From the NCBI RefSeq assembly GCF_018607995.1, contig NZ_JABBAL010000015.1:135078-199077 (forward strand): a stretch of 64,000 nt of DNA, written 5' to 3'. How positions within the stretch are numbered: the stretch's first letter is position 1; each line of letters opens with the position of its first letter. A model generated the notes under the pieces. The model did no database searches, was not told the DNA's origin, and worked only from the letters and a program-made list of their open reading frames with translations. The DNA is from Planktotalea sp. (GTDB lineage Bacteria > Pseudomonadota > Alphaproteobacteria > Rhodobacterales > Rhodobacteraceae). Shown in pieces: positions 36,076-44,766 of the stretch. The translations under genes were made by a program, and so were the position numbers.

Positions 36076-36471
36076 TTACTCTTCTTCTTCTGCTGCTGCT
36101 TCTTCCGCAGATGCTTCCGCTGGGGCTGCTGCTTCTGCCGCTTTGTTTGCTTTTTCTTCCGCGCGCTCAACAGCTTTCTTGCCAGGCGTACCCTTCTTCG
36201 GGTTGCTGCGCTCAACCTTGTCTTTCAGGCCAGCCGCTTCGAGCATACGAGACACACGGTCCGTTGTCTGTGCGCCTTCGCCCAACCAGTACTGAACGCG
36301 CTCAACGTTCATTTTCACGCGCTCTTCGCTGTCTTTTGGAAGAAGTGGGTTATATGTGCCCAACTTTTCGATGTAGCGACCATCGCGTGGCATGCGGCTA
36401 TCCGCTGCAACGATACGGTAAAATGGACGCTTCTTGGAACCGCCGCGAGCAAGACGAATTTTCATAGCCAT
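36076..36471 (-). CDS. rpsP: 30S ribosomal protein S16
   Basis: The 131-residue S16 begins [20 protein letters not shown] and includes [20 protein letters not shown]. The conserved part ends near residue 80; a long low-complexity tail of alanine, glutamate and lysine ([29 protein letters not shown]) follows, a feature of alphaproteobacterial S16. Separated by about 50 bases from the chorismate mutase gene. Confidence 0.97.
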   Translation of the reverse strand: MAMKIRLARGGSKKRPFYRIVAADSRMPRDGRYIEKLGTYNPLLPKDSEERVKMNVERVQYWLGEGAQTTDRVSRMLEAAGLKDKVERSNPKKGTPGKKAVERAEEKANKAAEAAAPAEASAEEAAAEEEE

Positions 36472-36520
36472 GATGTAGTACTCCTAAGTTTTCTTTTTCG
36501 GATCAGTGAGATCACGGATC

Positions 36521-36817
36521 CTATGATTGGTGTTGTTTGTGGTGGTGGATCACTTCCTCAATGATGAAATTAAGGAATTTCTTGGCAAATTCAGGATCAA
36601 GATCGGCCCTGTTTGCAAGGTCTTCAAGTCGCGCAATCTGCGTGGCCTCGCGGGTGGGATCGCTCGCAGGTAGTTCATGCTCTGCCTTTAGCTTGCCCAC
36701 AGCTTGTGTGTGTTTGAACCGCTCGCCCAGCGTGTAGACGAGGATCGCATCAAGGCGATCGATGCTGGAGCGATGCTCTTTGAGCACCTCTGCGGCTTTG
36801 GTGACTGCGTCTGTCAT
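36521..36817 (-). CDS. Chorismate mutase (AroQ type)
   Basis: A 98-residue all-helical AroQ-class mutase converting chorismate to prephenate for phenylalanine and tyrosine. Visible: SSIDRLDAILVYTLGERFKH, TQAVGKLKAEHELPASDPTR and FLNFIIEEVIHHHK, matching the usual LDxxLxxLLxxR...VGxxK...PxxDxxRE pattern. It overlaps the first of four acetyltransferase genes by four bases. Confidence 0.92.
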   Translation of the reverse strand: MTDAVTKAAEVLKEHRSSIDRLDAILVYTLGERFKHTQAVGKLKAEHELPASDPTREATQIARLEDLANRADLDPEFAKKFLNFIIEEVIHHHKQHQS

Positions 36818-37341
36818 GTGGTGTCTCCTGTCGTGGGGTGGCGGTAGATGTCTGCGACTTCACCCCGCAAACTGCCTTGGCGCTCAAAGTACGCGCCCAT
36901 GCGTGTCGAAAGGGCGAAAGAGCGATGATTCGTAGGATCGATATAGCTGAGAATACCGTTCAAATCTAAATGCGTCGCACCGTGTGTGCGTGCGGCCATG
37001 GCGGCTTCAAAGGCGTAGCCTTTGCCTTCATAGCCATCGTGCACGTTCCAACCAAGTTCAGGTTCGTCCCAGCCTTCGCGGATTATGAACCCACAAGCAC
37101 CGATCATGCGATCATCTGCTTTATGATGAATGTGCCACATCCCAAATCCGCGCAAAGCCCAATGGCCGATGCCATTCGAGATCACACGCCAGCAATTCGC
37201 ACGATCCAGCGGGCCACCAATGAGATGCGAGCGTTCTGATTGATTGAAGACTTCCAGCGCATCAAGATCGCTTTCCAGCGGCGCGCGCAGGATCAAGCTT
37301 TCTGTTTCGATAGTGGGAATTTCGAAGTTGAATGAGGTCAT
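36814..37341 (-). CDS. RimJ/RimL-type GNAT acetyltransferase (fourth of four)
   Basis: A 175-residue GNAT protein of the RimJ/RimL kind: ESLILRAPLESDLDAL, FGMWHIHHKADDRMIGACGF, NVHDGYEGKGYAFEAAMA (acetyl-CoA loop) and DPTNHRSFALSTRMGAYFER. Members acetylate N-terminal or side-chain amines of ribosomal proteins or small molecules. Both ends overlap neighbours by four bases. Specific target unknown. Confidence 0.88.
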   Translation of the reverse strand: MTSFNFEIPTIETESLILRAPLESDLDALEVFNQSERSHLIGGPLDRANCWRVISNGIGHWALRGFGMWHIHHKADDRMIGACGFIIREGWDEPELGWNVHDGYEGKGYAFEAAMAARTHGATHLDLNGILSYIDPTNHRSFALSTRMGAYFERQGSLRGEVADIYRHPTTGDTT

Positions 37342-37898
37342 TGCACAGCCTCATTGGTATGAATGTAGGCCAGTATCGTATCATCGTGCACTGTGCGCTT
37401 GGCACCAAGGCGTTCCGCCAAGGTAATAGAACGTGTATTGTCTTTGTGAATGTAGCTCGCCAGTTCCGTCAGCTTCAGCGTATCAAACGCAAACGTACGC
37501 GCCATTTGCGCGGCTTCATGTGCGATACTGAGGCCTTCATTAGATTCAGACACAAGGACGCCCAGCTCAATCTGTTGATCGCCTGGCTCTAGCCCAAGGA
37601 TCACAAAACCCAACAGCTCTTCGCTATCCACATCGACAATCGACCAACCACCATGCCCATGCAGCATCCAGCCTGACGCGAGTTGAACGAAGCCCCACCA
37701 CGCATCATCACGGCTGAGAGGGCCGCCCATGTACTGACCGCGCTCGCTGCACATAACTTCTGCATAAAGTGAAAAATCCTCAACAAGCGGTGCGCGCAAC
37801 AAGAGCGCGTCAGACACAAGCGTCGGGATCTGCGCAGCCACGTTTGCGGCGAGTGCAGATGGGATGCCAGTGGGGGCTTGTGCATGGCGCAGTGTCAT
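37338..37898 (-). CDS. RimJ/RimL-type GNAT acetyltransferase (third of four)
   Basis: A 186-residue GNAT protein paralogous to its neighbours, with DALLLRAPLVEDFSLYAEVM, SWMLHGHGGWSIVDVDS-like strands, VSESNEGLSIAHEAAQMA and KDNTRSITLAERLGAKRT. The acetyl-CoA loop (ESNEGLSIA) departs from the Q/R-x-x-G-x-G/A pattern seen in the others, so activity may be reduced or altered. Four-base overlaps on both sides. Confidence 0.85.
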   Translation of the reverse strand: MTLRHAQAPTGIPSALAANVAAQIPTLVSDALLLRAPLVEDFSLYAEVMCSERGQYMGGPLSRDDAWWGFVQLASGWMLHGHGGWSIVDVDSEELLGFVILGLEPGDQQIELGVLVSESNEGLSIAHEAAQMARTFAFDTLKLTELASYIHKDNTRSITLAERLGAKRTVHDDTILAYIHTNEAVQ

Positions 37899-38422
37899 AA
37901 AAGCACCTCCGGTGCAGGATGGCGATAGAGGTGGTCGAGCCCCATTTGCACGTTCTCATATTCCCGTTCAAACGTTGCGCCGAGACGCTCAGCAAGCGCA
38001 ATGGAGCGTGTGTTGGCGGGAACGATGTTTGACGTAAGCGTTGTAAAGTTAAGATCCGCATAGGCCCATGCGCGCACAGCGATTGCTGCCTCATAAGCAA
38101 CGCCTTTGCCTTCAAATCCCTCATAGACCACCCAGCCGATTTCTGGTTCTGGCCAGCCCTCTGGGTTCCAAATGCCGCAAACGCCAGCGGGATTGCCTGT
38201 CTCTTTGTCTTCAATCGTGAGGTAGCCGTAGCCGTGAATGTGCCAGTGGCCAATGTTCAACGCGAACCAGCGCCAAGCCTCATCACGTTGTGGGATGTAG
38301 CCGAAACCCTCGGAGCGGGTTTTATCTGCGGAGAACACGATAAACGCTTCCACGTCGCGCATTTCAGGGCCACGCAAGATCAAGCGTTCTGTTTCAAAAT
38401 GGGGGGCGTTGGTTAAACTCAT
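37895..38422 (-). CDS. RimJ/RimL-type GNAT acetyltransferase (second of four)
   Basis: A 175-residue GNAT protein: ERLILRGPEMRDVEAFIVFS, WHIHGYGYLTIEDKETGNPA, WVVYEGFEGKGVAYEAAIAV and PANTRSIALAERLGATFERE. The acetyl-CoA loop EGFEGKGVA is intact. Four-base overlaps link it to both flanking acetyltransferase genes. Confidence 0.88.
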   Translation of the reverse strand: MSLTNAPHFETERLILRGPEMRDVEAFIVFSADKTRSEGFGYIPQRDEAWRWFALNIGHWHIHGYGYLTIEDKETGNPAGVCGIWNPEGWPEPEIGWVVYEGFEGKGVAYEAAIAVRAWAYADLNFTTLTSNIVPANTRSIALAERLGATFEREYENVQMGLDHLYRHPAPEVLL

Positions 38423-38934
38423 GCGGCCCTCCGATGACGATACACAACCGTCTCATCATTCGTTTCGCCGTCCGGAAGAGCCCTGTCAGGATCGATGACG
38501 CAGCCAAGACGCTGCCCCAACGCAATAGAGCACGCGTTCTTTGGATCAATGTAGCTTACTAACGTTTCAATCTTGAGGGTTTCAAACGCCCATGCGCGCG
38601 CAGCTTCAGCCGCTTCAAACGCAATCCCTTGGCCCTCAAATTCAGGCATGATCAGATAGCCAAGCTCGACCTCAGGAAAATGGCTTGGCTTGTTGACACC
38701 AACTTGGCCCACAAACGCACCGTCATGGGTTTCGCTTCCCCGGCTGCTAAAGCCCTGCAAAGACCAACTGCCAACTTCGCCAGCCACCCAATACCACAGC
38801 TTTTGACGATCAATCCGCCCGCTTATATAGATTGAACGCTCAGACGCGAACAGCTCACCTAGAGGAGCGAAATCGCTCATCTGGTGGTGCCGTAGCGTGA
38901 ACCGCTCGGTGCGTATGGTGGGCGCGCGATCCAA
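38419..38934 (-). CDS. RimJ/RimL-type GNAT acetyltransferase (first of four)
   Basis: A 171-residue GNAT protein starting two bases after the ffh stop: ERFTLRHHQMSDFAPLGELF, GQVGVNKPSHFPEVELGYLI, MPEFEGQGIAFEAAEAARAW and DPKNACSIALGQRLGCVID. The loop EFEGQGIA is the standard acetyl-CoA pyrophosphate-binding signature. Most of this family have an arginine before the SIALAERLG helix; here it is alanine-cysteine. Confidence 0.88.
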   Translation of the reverse strand: MDRAPTIRTERFTLRHHQMSDFAPLGELFASERSIYISGRIDRQKLWYWVAGEVGSWSLQGFSSRGSETHDGAFVGQVGVNKPSHFPEVELGYLIMPEFEGQGIAFEAAEAARAWAFETLKIETLVSYIDPKNACSIALGQRLGCVIDPDRALPDGETNDETVVYRHRRAA

Positions 38935-38936
38935 GG

Positions 38937-40439
38937 TTACTTCTTCTTCCCAAAGCCAGACAGACCCGGGGGCAGACCCATGCCGCCACCTAATCCGCCA
39001 AGACCGCCAGGCAGTTTGCCACCCATCGCCTTAGCTGCCGCTTCCATCGCTTTTGGATCCATCTTGGAGGGGTCCATGCCAGCAGGCATGCCGCCGCCTT
39101 TGCCCATCATGCCTTTCATCGCTTGCTTGAGCATCCCGCCTTTGCCCATCTTCTTCATCATGTCGCCCATCTGGCGCTGCATTTTCAGAAGTTTGTTCAG
39201 CTCGGACACTTCCATGCCCGCGCCTTTGGCGATCCGCTTTTTGCGCGAAGCTTGCAACAATTGCGGGTTCGCGCGCTCGCGCTTGGTCATCGACTGGATC
39301 AGGGCGATCTGCTGCTTGAGGATGCGATCATCAATGCCCGCGCCCTCCATCTGCTTCGCAATCTTGCCCATGCCCGGCATCATGCCCATGATGCCTTCCA
39401 TGCCGCCCATCTTTTGCATTTGCTCAAGCTGGCCTTTGAGGTCGTTCATGTTGAACTGACCTTTCTGGAAGCGCTTCATCATGCGCTCGGCTTGCTCGGC
39501 CTCGATGGTTTCTTGCGCTTTCTCGACCAGCGCAACGATGTCGCCCATACCAAGGATACGACCCGCGACGCGCTCAGGCTCAAACGTCTCAAGCGCGTCC
39601 ATCTTTTCGCCCATGCCGACGAACTTGATCGGCTTGCCTGTGACCGCACGCATGGAAAGTGCTGCACCACCGCGACCGTCTCCATCCATACGCGTGAGAA
39701 CCACGCCAGAGATGCCGATCTTGCCGTCGAACTCTTGCGCGACTTCCACTGCGACCTGACCTGTGAGGCCATCGACCACGAGCAAAGTCTCACGCGGATT
39801 CACCGCGTCGCGCACATCTTCGACCTCTTTCATCAAGATTTCGTCGATTTGCAAACGACCGGCTGTGTCGAGCATGTAAACGTCGTAACCGCCCAATGTC
39901 GCCTGTTGCTTGGCGCGCTTGGCGATCTGAACCGCGCTTTCACCAGCAACGATTGGCAATGTGTCCACGCCAATCTGCGTGCCGAGGATCGCGAGCTGTT
40001 GCTGCGCCGCTGGGCGGTAAATATCGAGGGACGCCATCAAAACGCGCTTGCCGTTCTTCTCGGTCAAACGTTTGGCGAGCTTACCTGTTGTTGTTGTCTT
40101 ACCGCCACCTTGCAATCCGACCATCAGGATCGGGGCAGGGGCGTTGTCGATCTTGAGCTCACCGGGCTCACCTTCACCGCGCAGAACATGCTGAAGCTCG
40201 TCGTGAACGATCTTAACAACTTGCTGGCCGGGGGTGATGGACTTGGTGACCGCTTGGCCCGTGGCCTTTTCTTGCACCGCTTTGACGAAATCGCGCGCGA
40301 CGGGCAGGGACACGTCCGCTTCAAGCAAAGCAACACGTACTTCGCGCAGGGCGGTTTTCACATCCTCATCGGACAAAGCACCTTGCTTGGTCAGGCGATC
40401 AAAGACACCGCCGAGGCGTTCGGATAGATTTTCAAACAT
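38937..40439 (-). CDS. ffh: Signal recognition particle protein Ffh
   Basis: SRP54 homologue that binds signal peptides of nascent membrane proteins together with 4.5S RNA. The 500-residue protein has the N domain, the G domain (GLQGGGKTTTTGKLAKRL near 107, DIYRPAAQQQL, LDTAGRLQID, TRMDGDGRGGAAL) and a methionine-rich M domain whose tail is glycine-methionine low complexity (KAMGGKLPGGLGGLGGGMGL). First gene of the long operon; structured leader upstream. Confidence 0.98.
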   Translation of the reverse strand: MFENLSERLGGVFDRLTKQGALSDEDVKTALREVRVALLEADVSLPVARDFVKAVQEKATGQAVTKSITPGQQVVKIVHDELQHVLRGEGEPGELKIDNAPAPILMVGLQGGGKTTTTGKLAKRLTEKNGKRVLMASLDIYRPAAQQQLAILGTQIGVDTLPIVAGESAVQIAKRAKQQATLGGYDVYMLDTAGRLQIDEILMKEVEDVRDAVNPRETLLVVDGLTGQVAVEVAQEFDGKIGISGVVLTRMDGDGRGGAALSMRAVTGKPIKFVGMGEKMDALETFEPERVAGRILGMGDIVALVEKAQETIEAEQAERMMKRFQKGQFNMNDLKGQLEQMQKMGGMEGIMGMMPGMGKIAKQMEGAGIDDRILKQQIALIQSMTKRERANPQLLQASRKKRIAKGAGMEVSELNKLLKMQRQMGDMMKKMGKGGMLKQAMKGMMGKGGGMPAGMDPSKMDPKAMEAAAKAMGGKLPGGLGGLGGGMGLPPGLSGFGKKK

Positions 40440-40513
40440 GCCTAAGATCCTTTAGCCGTGTGCAAGTTAAGACCTATGTAGTAAGGCCCAGCGAATGTTC
40501 CAAACGAGAAACG

Positions 40514-40585
40514 CACCAGTGGGCGCGACGCGCTGACTGGTGGCGATCCTCATGTAATTGAGGACCGGAAGGTTTATGCTTCCGG
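40514..40585 (-). promoter_or_regulatory. Three consecutive hairpins in the ffh leader
   Basis: Three perfect inverted repeats stand side by side: CACCAGT...ACTGGTG (40514-40542, with an inner GCGCG-TCG-CGC), TCCTCA...TGAGGA (40547-40564) and CCGGAAG...CTTCCGG (40565-40585). They lie between the stop of the gene at 40599 and the ffh start, 75 bases ahead of ffh. The hairpin nearest 40599 could terminate that gene, but no T-run follows on the minus strand, so a structured leader or small RNA is equally possible. It lacks the 4.5S RNA signature. Confidence 0.45.
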
Positions 40586-40598
40586 ATGTAGGGTGCGT

Positions 40599-41183
40599 TT
40601 AGGCTTTCGGTGGCTCGGAGTCAACAGGTGCGGGTGCTTTGAGCCATGCGTTAATAGCATCTGTGCTCCGCTTGGGCGCAGGGCCACTGACGTGGTATTG
40701 TGTGATCGGGTGTTCGCGTTGACTCATACCTCTATCGAACATCAAAACACTACGTGCTGTGTCGTGCCCGTCCTTTTTGGCATGGCTGAGATCACCAAGC
40801 GCGTGGATGACTTGATTGTAGCCTCGCATATTACGTGCGCGAAAGGTGATTGTGTCACCGTTGCGATCAAAGATCACCTGCACACGGCGAACAATGAGAC
40901 GGATAAGCAAGGCGGAGAACACTGCAGAGACGCTTAGCACAATGCCGGCTACCCACTCTCCCGCCATCAAAGCCCTGATTGCACCTGCAGATGACGCAAA
41001 GAAAAAGAAGCCAAGCACGGCTGATACTAGAATTGGGCGCTTCTCGATGACCAAAGTGGAATATGTGTTGCGCGCAACTTTCGTGCGACGAGTTTGGTGT
41101 GTGCTGGTGGGATTGCCAAGGGTGTGTTTGTTGCAATTTCGAACCAAACCAGTGAATGTGGTGCGCAACGTGGATTGACGCAC
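40599..41183 (-). CDS. Two-helix membrane protein of unknown function
   Basis: A 194-residue protein not recognised. After a basic N-terminal stretch there are two membrane helices (ILVSAVLGFFFFASSAGAI and EWVAGIVLSVSAVFSALLIR), then a soluble C-terminal domain beginning VQVIFDRNGDTITFRARN that resembles the beta-rich cytoplasmic part of small PH-like membrane proteins. The true start may be internal (for example before the first helix). Divergent from the LysR gene at 41198 with only 14 bases between starts. Confidence 0.65.
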   Translation of the reverse strand: MRQSTLRTTFTGLVRNCNKHTLGNPTSTHQTRRTKVARNTYSTLVIEKRPILVSAVLGFFFFASSAGAIRALMAGEWVAGIVLSVSAVFSALLIRLIVRRVQVIFDRNGDTITFRARNMRGYNQVIHALGDLSHAKKDGHDTARSVLMFDRGMSQREHPITQYHVSGPAPKRSTDAINAWLKAPAPVDSEPPKA

Positions 41184-41197
41184 AAAAAGGGCTGTGA

Positions 41198-42079
41198 ATG
41201 GACAATTGGGACGAGGTGCGCACCGCTTATCAGGTTGCGCGCATGGGCACGGTAAGCGGGGCTGCGGATATCCTAGGGGTGCATCATGCGACGGTTATTC
41301 GCCATGTTGATGCGCTTGAGGCGCGCCTTGGTGTAAAGCTGTTTCAGCGTCATGCGCGCGGTTACACTGCCACCGAAGCCGGTGAGGACCTGTGCCGCGT
41401 TGCGCAAGCAACAGATGAGCAATTCAGCCAACTCGCGGGGCGCGTCAAAGGCAAGGGTGAAGAGGTTTCGGGCGAGCTAGTTGTGACCTCTCTCAACGGA
41501 CTCGCGCCGCTCATGTCACCCACGTTGAGCGCGTTTCAAGAACGCTATCCTGATATCACCGTGCGCTATCTAACGGGTGAACGCCTGTTTCGTTTAGAAT
41601 ACGGTGAGGCACATGTTGCCATTCGCGCCGGTGTCGCGCCTGATCAGCCGGACAATGTGGTGCAGAAATTTGTGAGCCAATCGGTCGGGCTTTATGCGGC
41701 GCAAAGCTATGTAGATCGCCACGGCACACCAGCCAGAGAAGCGGATTATGCGCAGCATCGCTTTGTGGGTCATGATCTGGAGACCAACCGCGCACCGTTT
41801 TTTGTGTGGCTCAACACAAACGTGCCGCGCGAGAACGTTGTGTTTCGATCCACAGACAATCGCGCGATGGAGCTGGCGATCAGAGCGGGTGCAGGCATTG
41901 GGTTTATGACTGTGAAAGACGCGGAAAGTCATCCTGACATGGTGCAAATTGCGCCACCGCGTGCGGAATGGTGCGCGCCTTTGTGGCTTGTTAGTCATGT
42001 GGATTTGCATCGCACCGCGAAAGTGCAAGCCTTTCTGAAGTTCGTGAAAGAACAAGCGAAAGATTGGGACGCCGCATGA
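41198..42079 (+). CDS. LysR-family regulator
   Basis: A 293-residue LTTR with the helix-turn-helix at 15-45 (GTVSGAADILGVHHATVIRH, VDALEARLGVKLFQRHARGY) and a periplasmic-binding-like effector domain (LVVTSLNGLAPLMSPTLSAF, RLFRLEYGEAHVAIRAG). It belongs to the subgroup that often controls a neighbouring transporter; its stop overlaps the EamA start (ATGA), so here regulator and permease are co-translated. Confidence 0.92.
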   Translation: MDNWDEVRTAYQVARMGTVSGAADILGVHHATVIRHVDALEARLGVKLFQRHARGYTATEAGEDLCRVAQATDEQFSQLAGRVKGKGEEVSGELVVTSLNGLAPLMSPTLSAFQERYPDITVRYLTGERLFRLEYGEAHVAIRAGVAPDQPDNVVQKFVSQSVGLYAAQSYVDRHGTPAREADYAQHRFVGHDLETNRAPFFVWLNTNVPRENVVFRSTDNRAMELAIRAGAGIGFMTVKDAESHPDMVQIAPPRAEWCAPLWLVSHVDLHRTAKVQAFLKFVKEQAKDWDAA

Positions 42080-42993
42080 GCGAGGGGCTGCGCGGTCACG
42101 GAGCGATGCTCTTGTTTTCGATGCTCGTGGCGGGGTCCTTTTCGCTTGGCGCGCTCGCATCGCCGTTCATCGCACCAGAACTGGTCACATTTTTGCGGTT
42201 CTCGATTGCAGCGCTCATCCTTGGCAGCATTTGCGCGCTGCGTGGCGAGCTAAACGCCAGCGTTTTCACCGCCGCGTGGCGCTACGTTTTGTTGGGTGGC
42301 GTGTTTGCGACCTATTTCGTTCTGATGTTCGAGGGACTGAAAACCGCAACACCCGTGTCAGCAGCAGCGGTCTTTACGCTGACACCTATCGTCACCGCCT
42401 TCGCGTCCTTCTTGCTTTTGCGTCAAATCACAACGTGGCGGATCGCAGGGGGTTTGAGCATTGGTGCGGTCGGCGCGCTCTGGGTTATTTTCCGCGCGGA
42501 TTGGTCTGCCTTCATGCTGTTCGAAGTTGGCAAGGGCGAGATCATCTACTTCTGGGGCTGCGTGTGCCACGCGATCTACATCCCGCTCGTGCGTTTGTTG
42601 AACCGGGGCGAAAGCGCGATACTTTTCTCGTTCGGAACAACGATTGGCGGCATTCTGGTGCTCTTGGTTTGGAGCTGGCCTGCGATCTGGAACACCGACT
42701 ACGCAGCGTTGCCAAACATAGTCTGGCTGACAGTGCTATATGTGTCGATCTTTGCGACGGCCGCAACGTTTGTGCTTGGGCAGTTCGCTTCCCTGAGATT
42801 GCCGGGGGCGAAGGTGATGGCCTACACATATTTGATCCCTTCATGGGTCACTTTGTGGGAAATTGCACTGGGGCATGGCGCACCGCGTGGATTGATTTTG
42901 GTGGGTGTCGGCTTGACCGTGCTGGCCTTAGTCGTTTTGCTGAAACATGAAGAAACAGGAGGGCGCGATGGCCGATTATCAAAAGCTGATTGA
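42076..42993 (+). CDS. EamA/DMT-superfamily transporter
   Basis: A 305-residue ten-helix permease with two EamA repeats (APELVTFLRFSIAALILGS; SLRLPGAKVMAYTYLIPSWV). The start MSEGLRGHG is chosen for the ATGA overlap with the LysR stop. The end overlaps the alpha/beta hydrolase gene by 26 bases. Together the three form a LysR-exporter-hydrolase unit; substrate unknown. Confidence 0.9.
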   Translation: MSEGLRGHGAMLLFSMLVAGSFSLGALASPFIAPELVTFLRFSIAALILGSICALRGELNASVFTAAWRYVLLGGVFATYFVLMFEGLKTATPVSAAAVFTLTPIVTAFASFLLLRQITTWRIAGGLSIGAVGALWVIFRADWSAFMLFEVGKGEIIYFWGCVCHAIYIPLVRLLNRGESAILFSFGTTIGGILVLLVWSWPAIWNTDYAALPNIVWLTVLYVSIFATAATFVLGQFASLRLPGAKVMAYTYLIPSWVTLWEIALGHGAPRGLILVGVGLTVLALVVLLKHEETGGRDGRLSKAD

Positions 42994-43891
42994 TGCAGAG
43001 ACATGGGCGTTTATCGAAAAGACGAACGCATGCTATCCCGAAGATACTGCGACTTTTGGGGTCGAGGATCAGCGCCGGATATACAATGATATGTGCACCG
43101 AATTTCGGGTGCCCTATCCCGTTGGCGTCACTGCGCTTGATCGCGATTATGGTGGCGTGCCGTGCCGACAGTATACTATCGGCGGCAGTAATGTTGTTGT
43201 GATGTATCACCATGGTGGTGGCTTTGTCGTGGGCGGTTTGGACAGTCACGATGACGTCTGCGCCGAGATCTGTGCGGCCAGCGGTCATGATGTGGTGTCG
43301 GTCGATTATCGCATGGCGCCAGAGCACAAGCACCCTGCAATGTTCGACGATGCGATGGTAGCGACGCGCGCGGTGTTTGCTGAAACTGGCAAACCTTTGG
43401 TGCTGTGCGGGGACAGTGCGGGGGGTAATCTTGCGGCCAGCGTGTCGCATATGGCGCGCGGAACGGAGTTGGATATTCGCGGGCAAGTTTTGATATATCC
43501 GGGCCTTGGCGGGGATTTTGATAAGGGTTCGTATCTGGAGTTTGCAGACGCCCCGATGCTCACGCGCGATGATATCGTGATCTATCGTGATGTACGCTTG
43601 GCGGGGAAAGAACCTGTGGGCGATCCAAGCTACGCACCTTTGCATGACAGCTCGTTTGAAGGCTTGCCGCCAACTGTGATCAACACTGCGCAATGTGATC
43701 CGCTAAGCGATGATGGCGTGGATTATGAAGCGGCGTTAAAGGTCGCTGGCGTGCCAGTGCACCGTGTCGATGAAGCAGGTTTGGTGCATGGCCATATGCG
43801 CGCGCGGCACATGTCTGCGCGCTCAAGCGCGAGTTTTGAGCGGATCAAAGAAGCGGTGAGTGCATTGGGGGCGGGCCGCTGGCCTTACTAA
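42968..43891 (+). CDS. Alpha/beta hydrolase of the HSL (esterase/lipase) family
   Basis: A 307-residue fold-3 hydrolase: the oxyanion motif YHHGGGFVVGGLDSHDD near residue 80, the nucleophile elbow LVLCGDSAGGNLAA, an aspartate in NTAQCDPLSDDG and the histidine in GLVHGHMRARH. Acts on short-chain esters or similar. ATG 42968 has AGGAGGG just upstream. The stop overlaps the converging phosphatase-fold gene by four bases. Confidence 0.9.
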   Translation: MADYQKLIDAETWAFIEKTNACYPEDTATFGVEDQRRIYNDMCTEFRVPYPVGVTALDRDYGGVPCRQYTIGGSNVVVMYHHGGGFVVGGLDSHDDVCAEICAASGHDVVSVDYRMAPEHKHPAMFDDAMVATRAVFAETGKPLVLCGDSAGGNLAASVSHMARGTELDIRGQVLIYPGLGGDFDKGSYLEFADAPMLTRDDIVIYRDVRLAGKEPVGDPSYAPLHDSSFEGLPPTVINTAQCDPLSDDGVDYEAALKVAGVPVHRVDEAGLVHGHMRARHMSARSSASFERIKEAVSALGAGRWPY

Positions 43892-44724
43892 TTCAGAAAC
43901 GGTCTGGCCGTCATAGTTGACGGAATTGGGGCACCAAGTCGTGACAGGATTGTGGGTGCGAGTTGCAACTGGTGCAATGGCGTATCGGAGCTTGGCCCAT
44001 TTGCGTCGCCAAAGTAATAAAGCGCGAACTCTTGCTGCAATGGATCGCGCGCGCCGTGATGTCCGCGTGCATCTTGGCCGTGATCTGCAGTGACGATCAC
44101 CTCATAGCCCATCTCGCGCCAGCGCGGAATAAACGGGGCGAGCATTTCGTCCATCACAAAACAGGCATGGTCCATCTCATGACTTTCGTGCTGAAAGCGA
44201 TGCCCCATGCTATCAAGCGTACACGTGTGCAGGATGCCGTAATTCAGATTGTTTTTTAGCGCGAGATTGGTGAGCGTCGCGAAGAGATCTAGATCGGACG
44301 GCGTCATTTGATTGGCCGCGCCGTAGCCTGTCATCGAATGGAAACGACCATGGTTGATCGTCTGGCTTTCAGGTTCGTCGTATTCAATATCGCGCACGTA
44401 ATCGAAGGGGTGGCGGTTGAAAAACTCTGACCAGAAGGAATGGGTGACTGCGCCTGTTATACCGCCCGCTTTTCTGATTTCAGAGAAGAGGTCTGGTTTG
44501 TTGATGCGAAACACATTTCCGTTGCCGGTGCAGCCATGTTCCTGCGGGGTCACGCCTGTGTGGATAGATGCATAACAGCTTGCAGAGATCGACGGCAACA
44601 CGCTGGTCATGGTCCATTTTTGTGCCGTTCCTGCGTCGACCCAGCCCTCGAGATTGCCGAACAGACGGGTCCAGTTTCGCAAGGGCACACCATCAAGGAT
44701 TATGAGGAGTAGTTTGCGATCCAT
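43888..44724 (-). CDS. Alkaline-phosphatase-superfamily hydrolase (phosphodiesterase/nucleotide pyrophosphatase type)
   Basis: A 278-residue enzyme of the alkaline phosphatase fold: metal-binding IILDGVPLRNW at the N-terminus, the nucleophile threonine/serine region TSVLPSISASCYASIHTGVT, HTCTLDSMGHRFQHESH and the second metal set VTADHGQDARGHHG. No signal peptide, so cytoplasmic. It is the last gene of the peptide-transporter operon, 43 bases behind the ATPase. It could act on phosphonate- or phosphate-ester metabolites; no substrate can be named. Confidence 0.82.
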   Translation of the reverse strand: MDRKLLLIILDGVPLRNWTRLFGNLEGWVDAGTAQKWTMTSVLPSISASCYASIHTGVTPQEHGCTGNGNVFRINKPDLFSEIRKAGGITGAVTHSFWSEFFNRHPFDYVRDIEYDEPESQTINHGRFHSMTGYGAANQMTPSDLDLFATLTNLALKNNLNYGILHTCTLDSMGHRFQHESHEMDHACFVMDEMLAPFIPRWREMGYEVIVTADHGQDARGHHGARDPLQQEFALYYFGDANGPSSDTPLHQLQLAPTILSRLGAPIPSTMTARPFLN

Positions 44725-44738
44725 AGGAGCCTCCGGCG

Positions 44739-44761
44739 GAAGTTAATTTAGAAAGATGAAG
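44739..44761 (-). repeat. Copy of a short intergenic repeat (GAAGTTnATTTnGAAAGATGAAG)
   Basis: This 23-base stretch differs from the one at 58393-58415 at two positions only. It lies in the 42-base gap between the ABC ATPase and the phosphatase-fold gene. The motif recalls the tail of an abundant intergenic hairpin repeat of roseobacters; here the GC hairpin is missing. Confidence 0.5.
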
Positions 44762-44766
44762 TCGCG

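Noticed and set aside
39123..40427. A 434-residue open frame on the plus strand across ffh
   Set aside because: It is the mirror of the ffh coding frame, histidine- and leucine-rich low-complexity sequence with no domain; ffh is certain.
40440..40598. 4.5S (SRP) RNA gene upstream of ffh
   Set aside because: The hairpins lack the GGAA-tetraloop helix-8 signature and conserved internal loops of SRP RNA; kept only as an unexplained leader.
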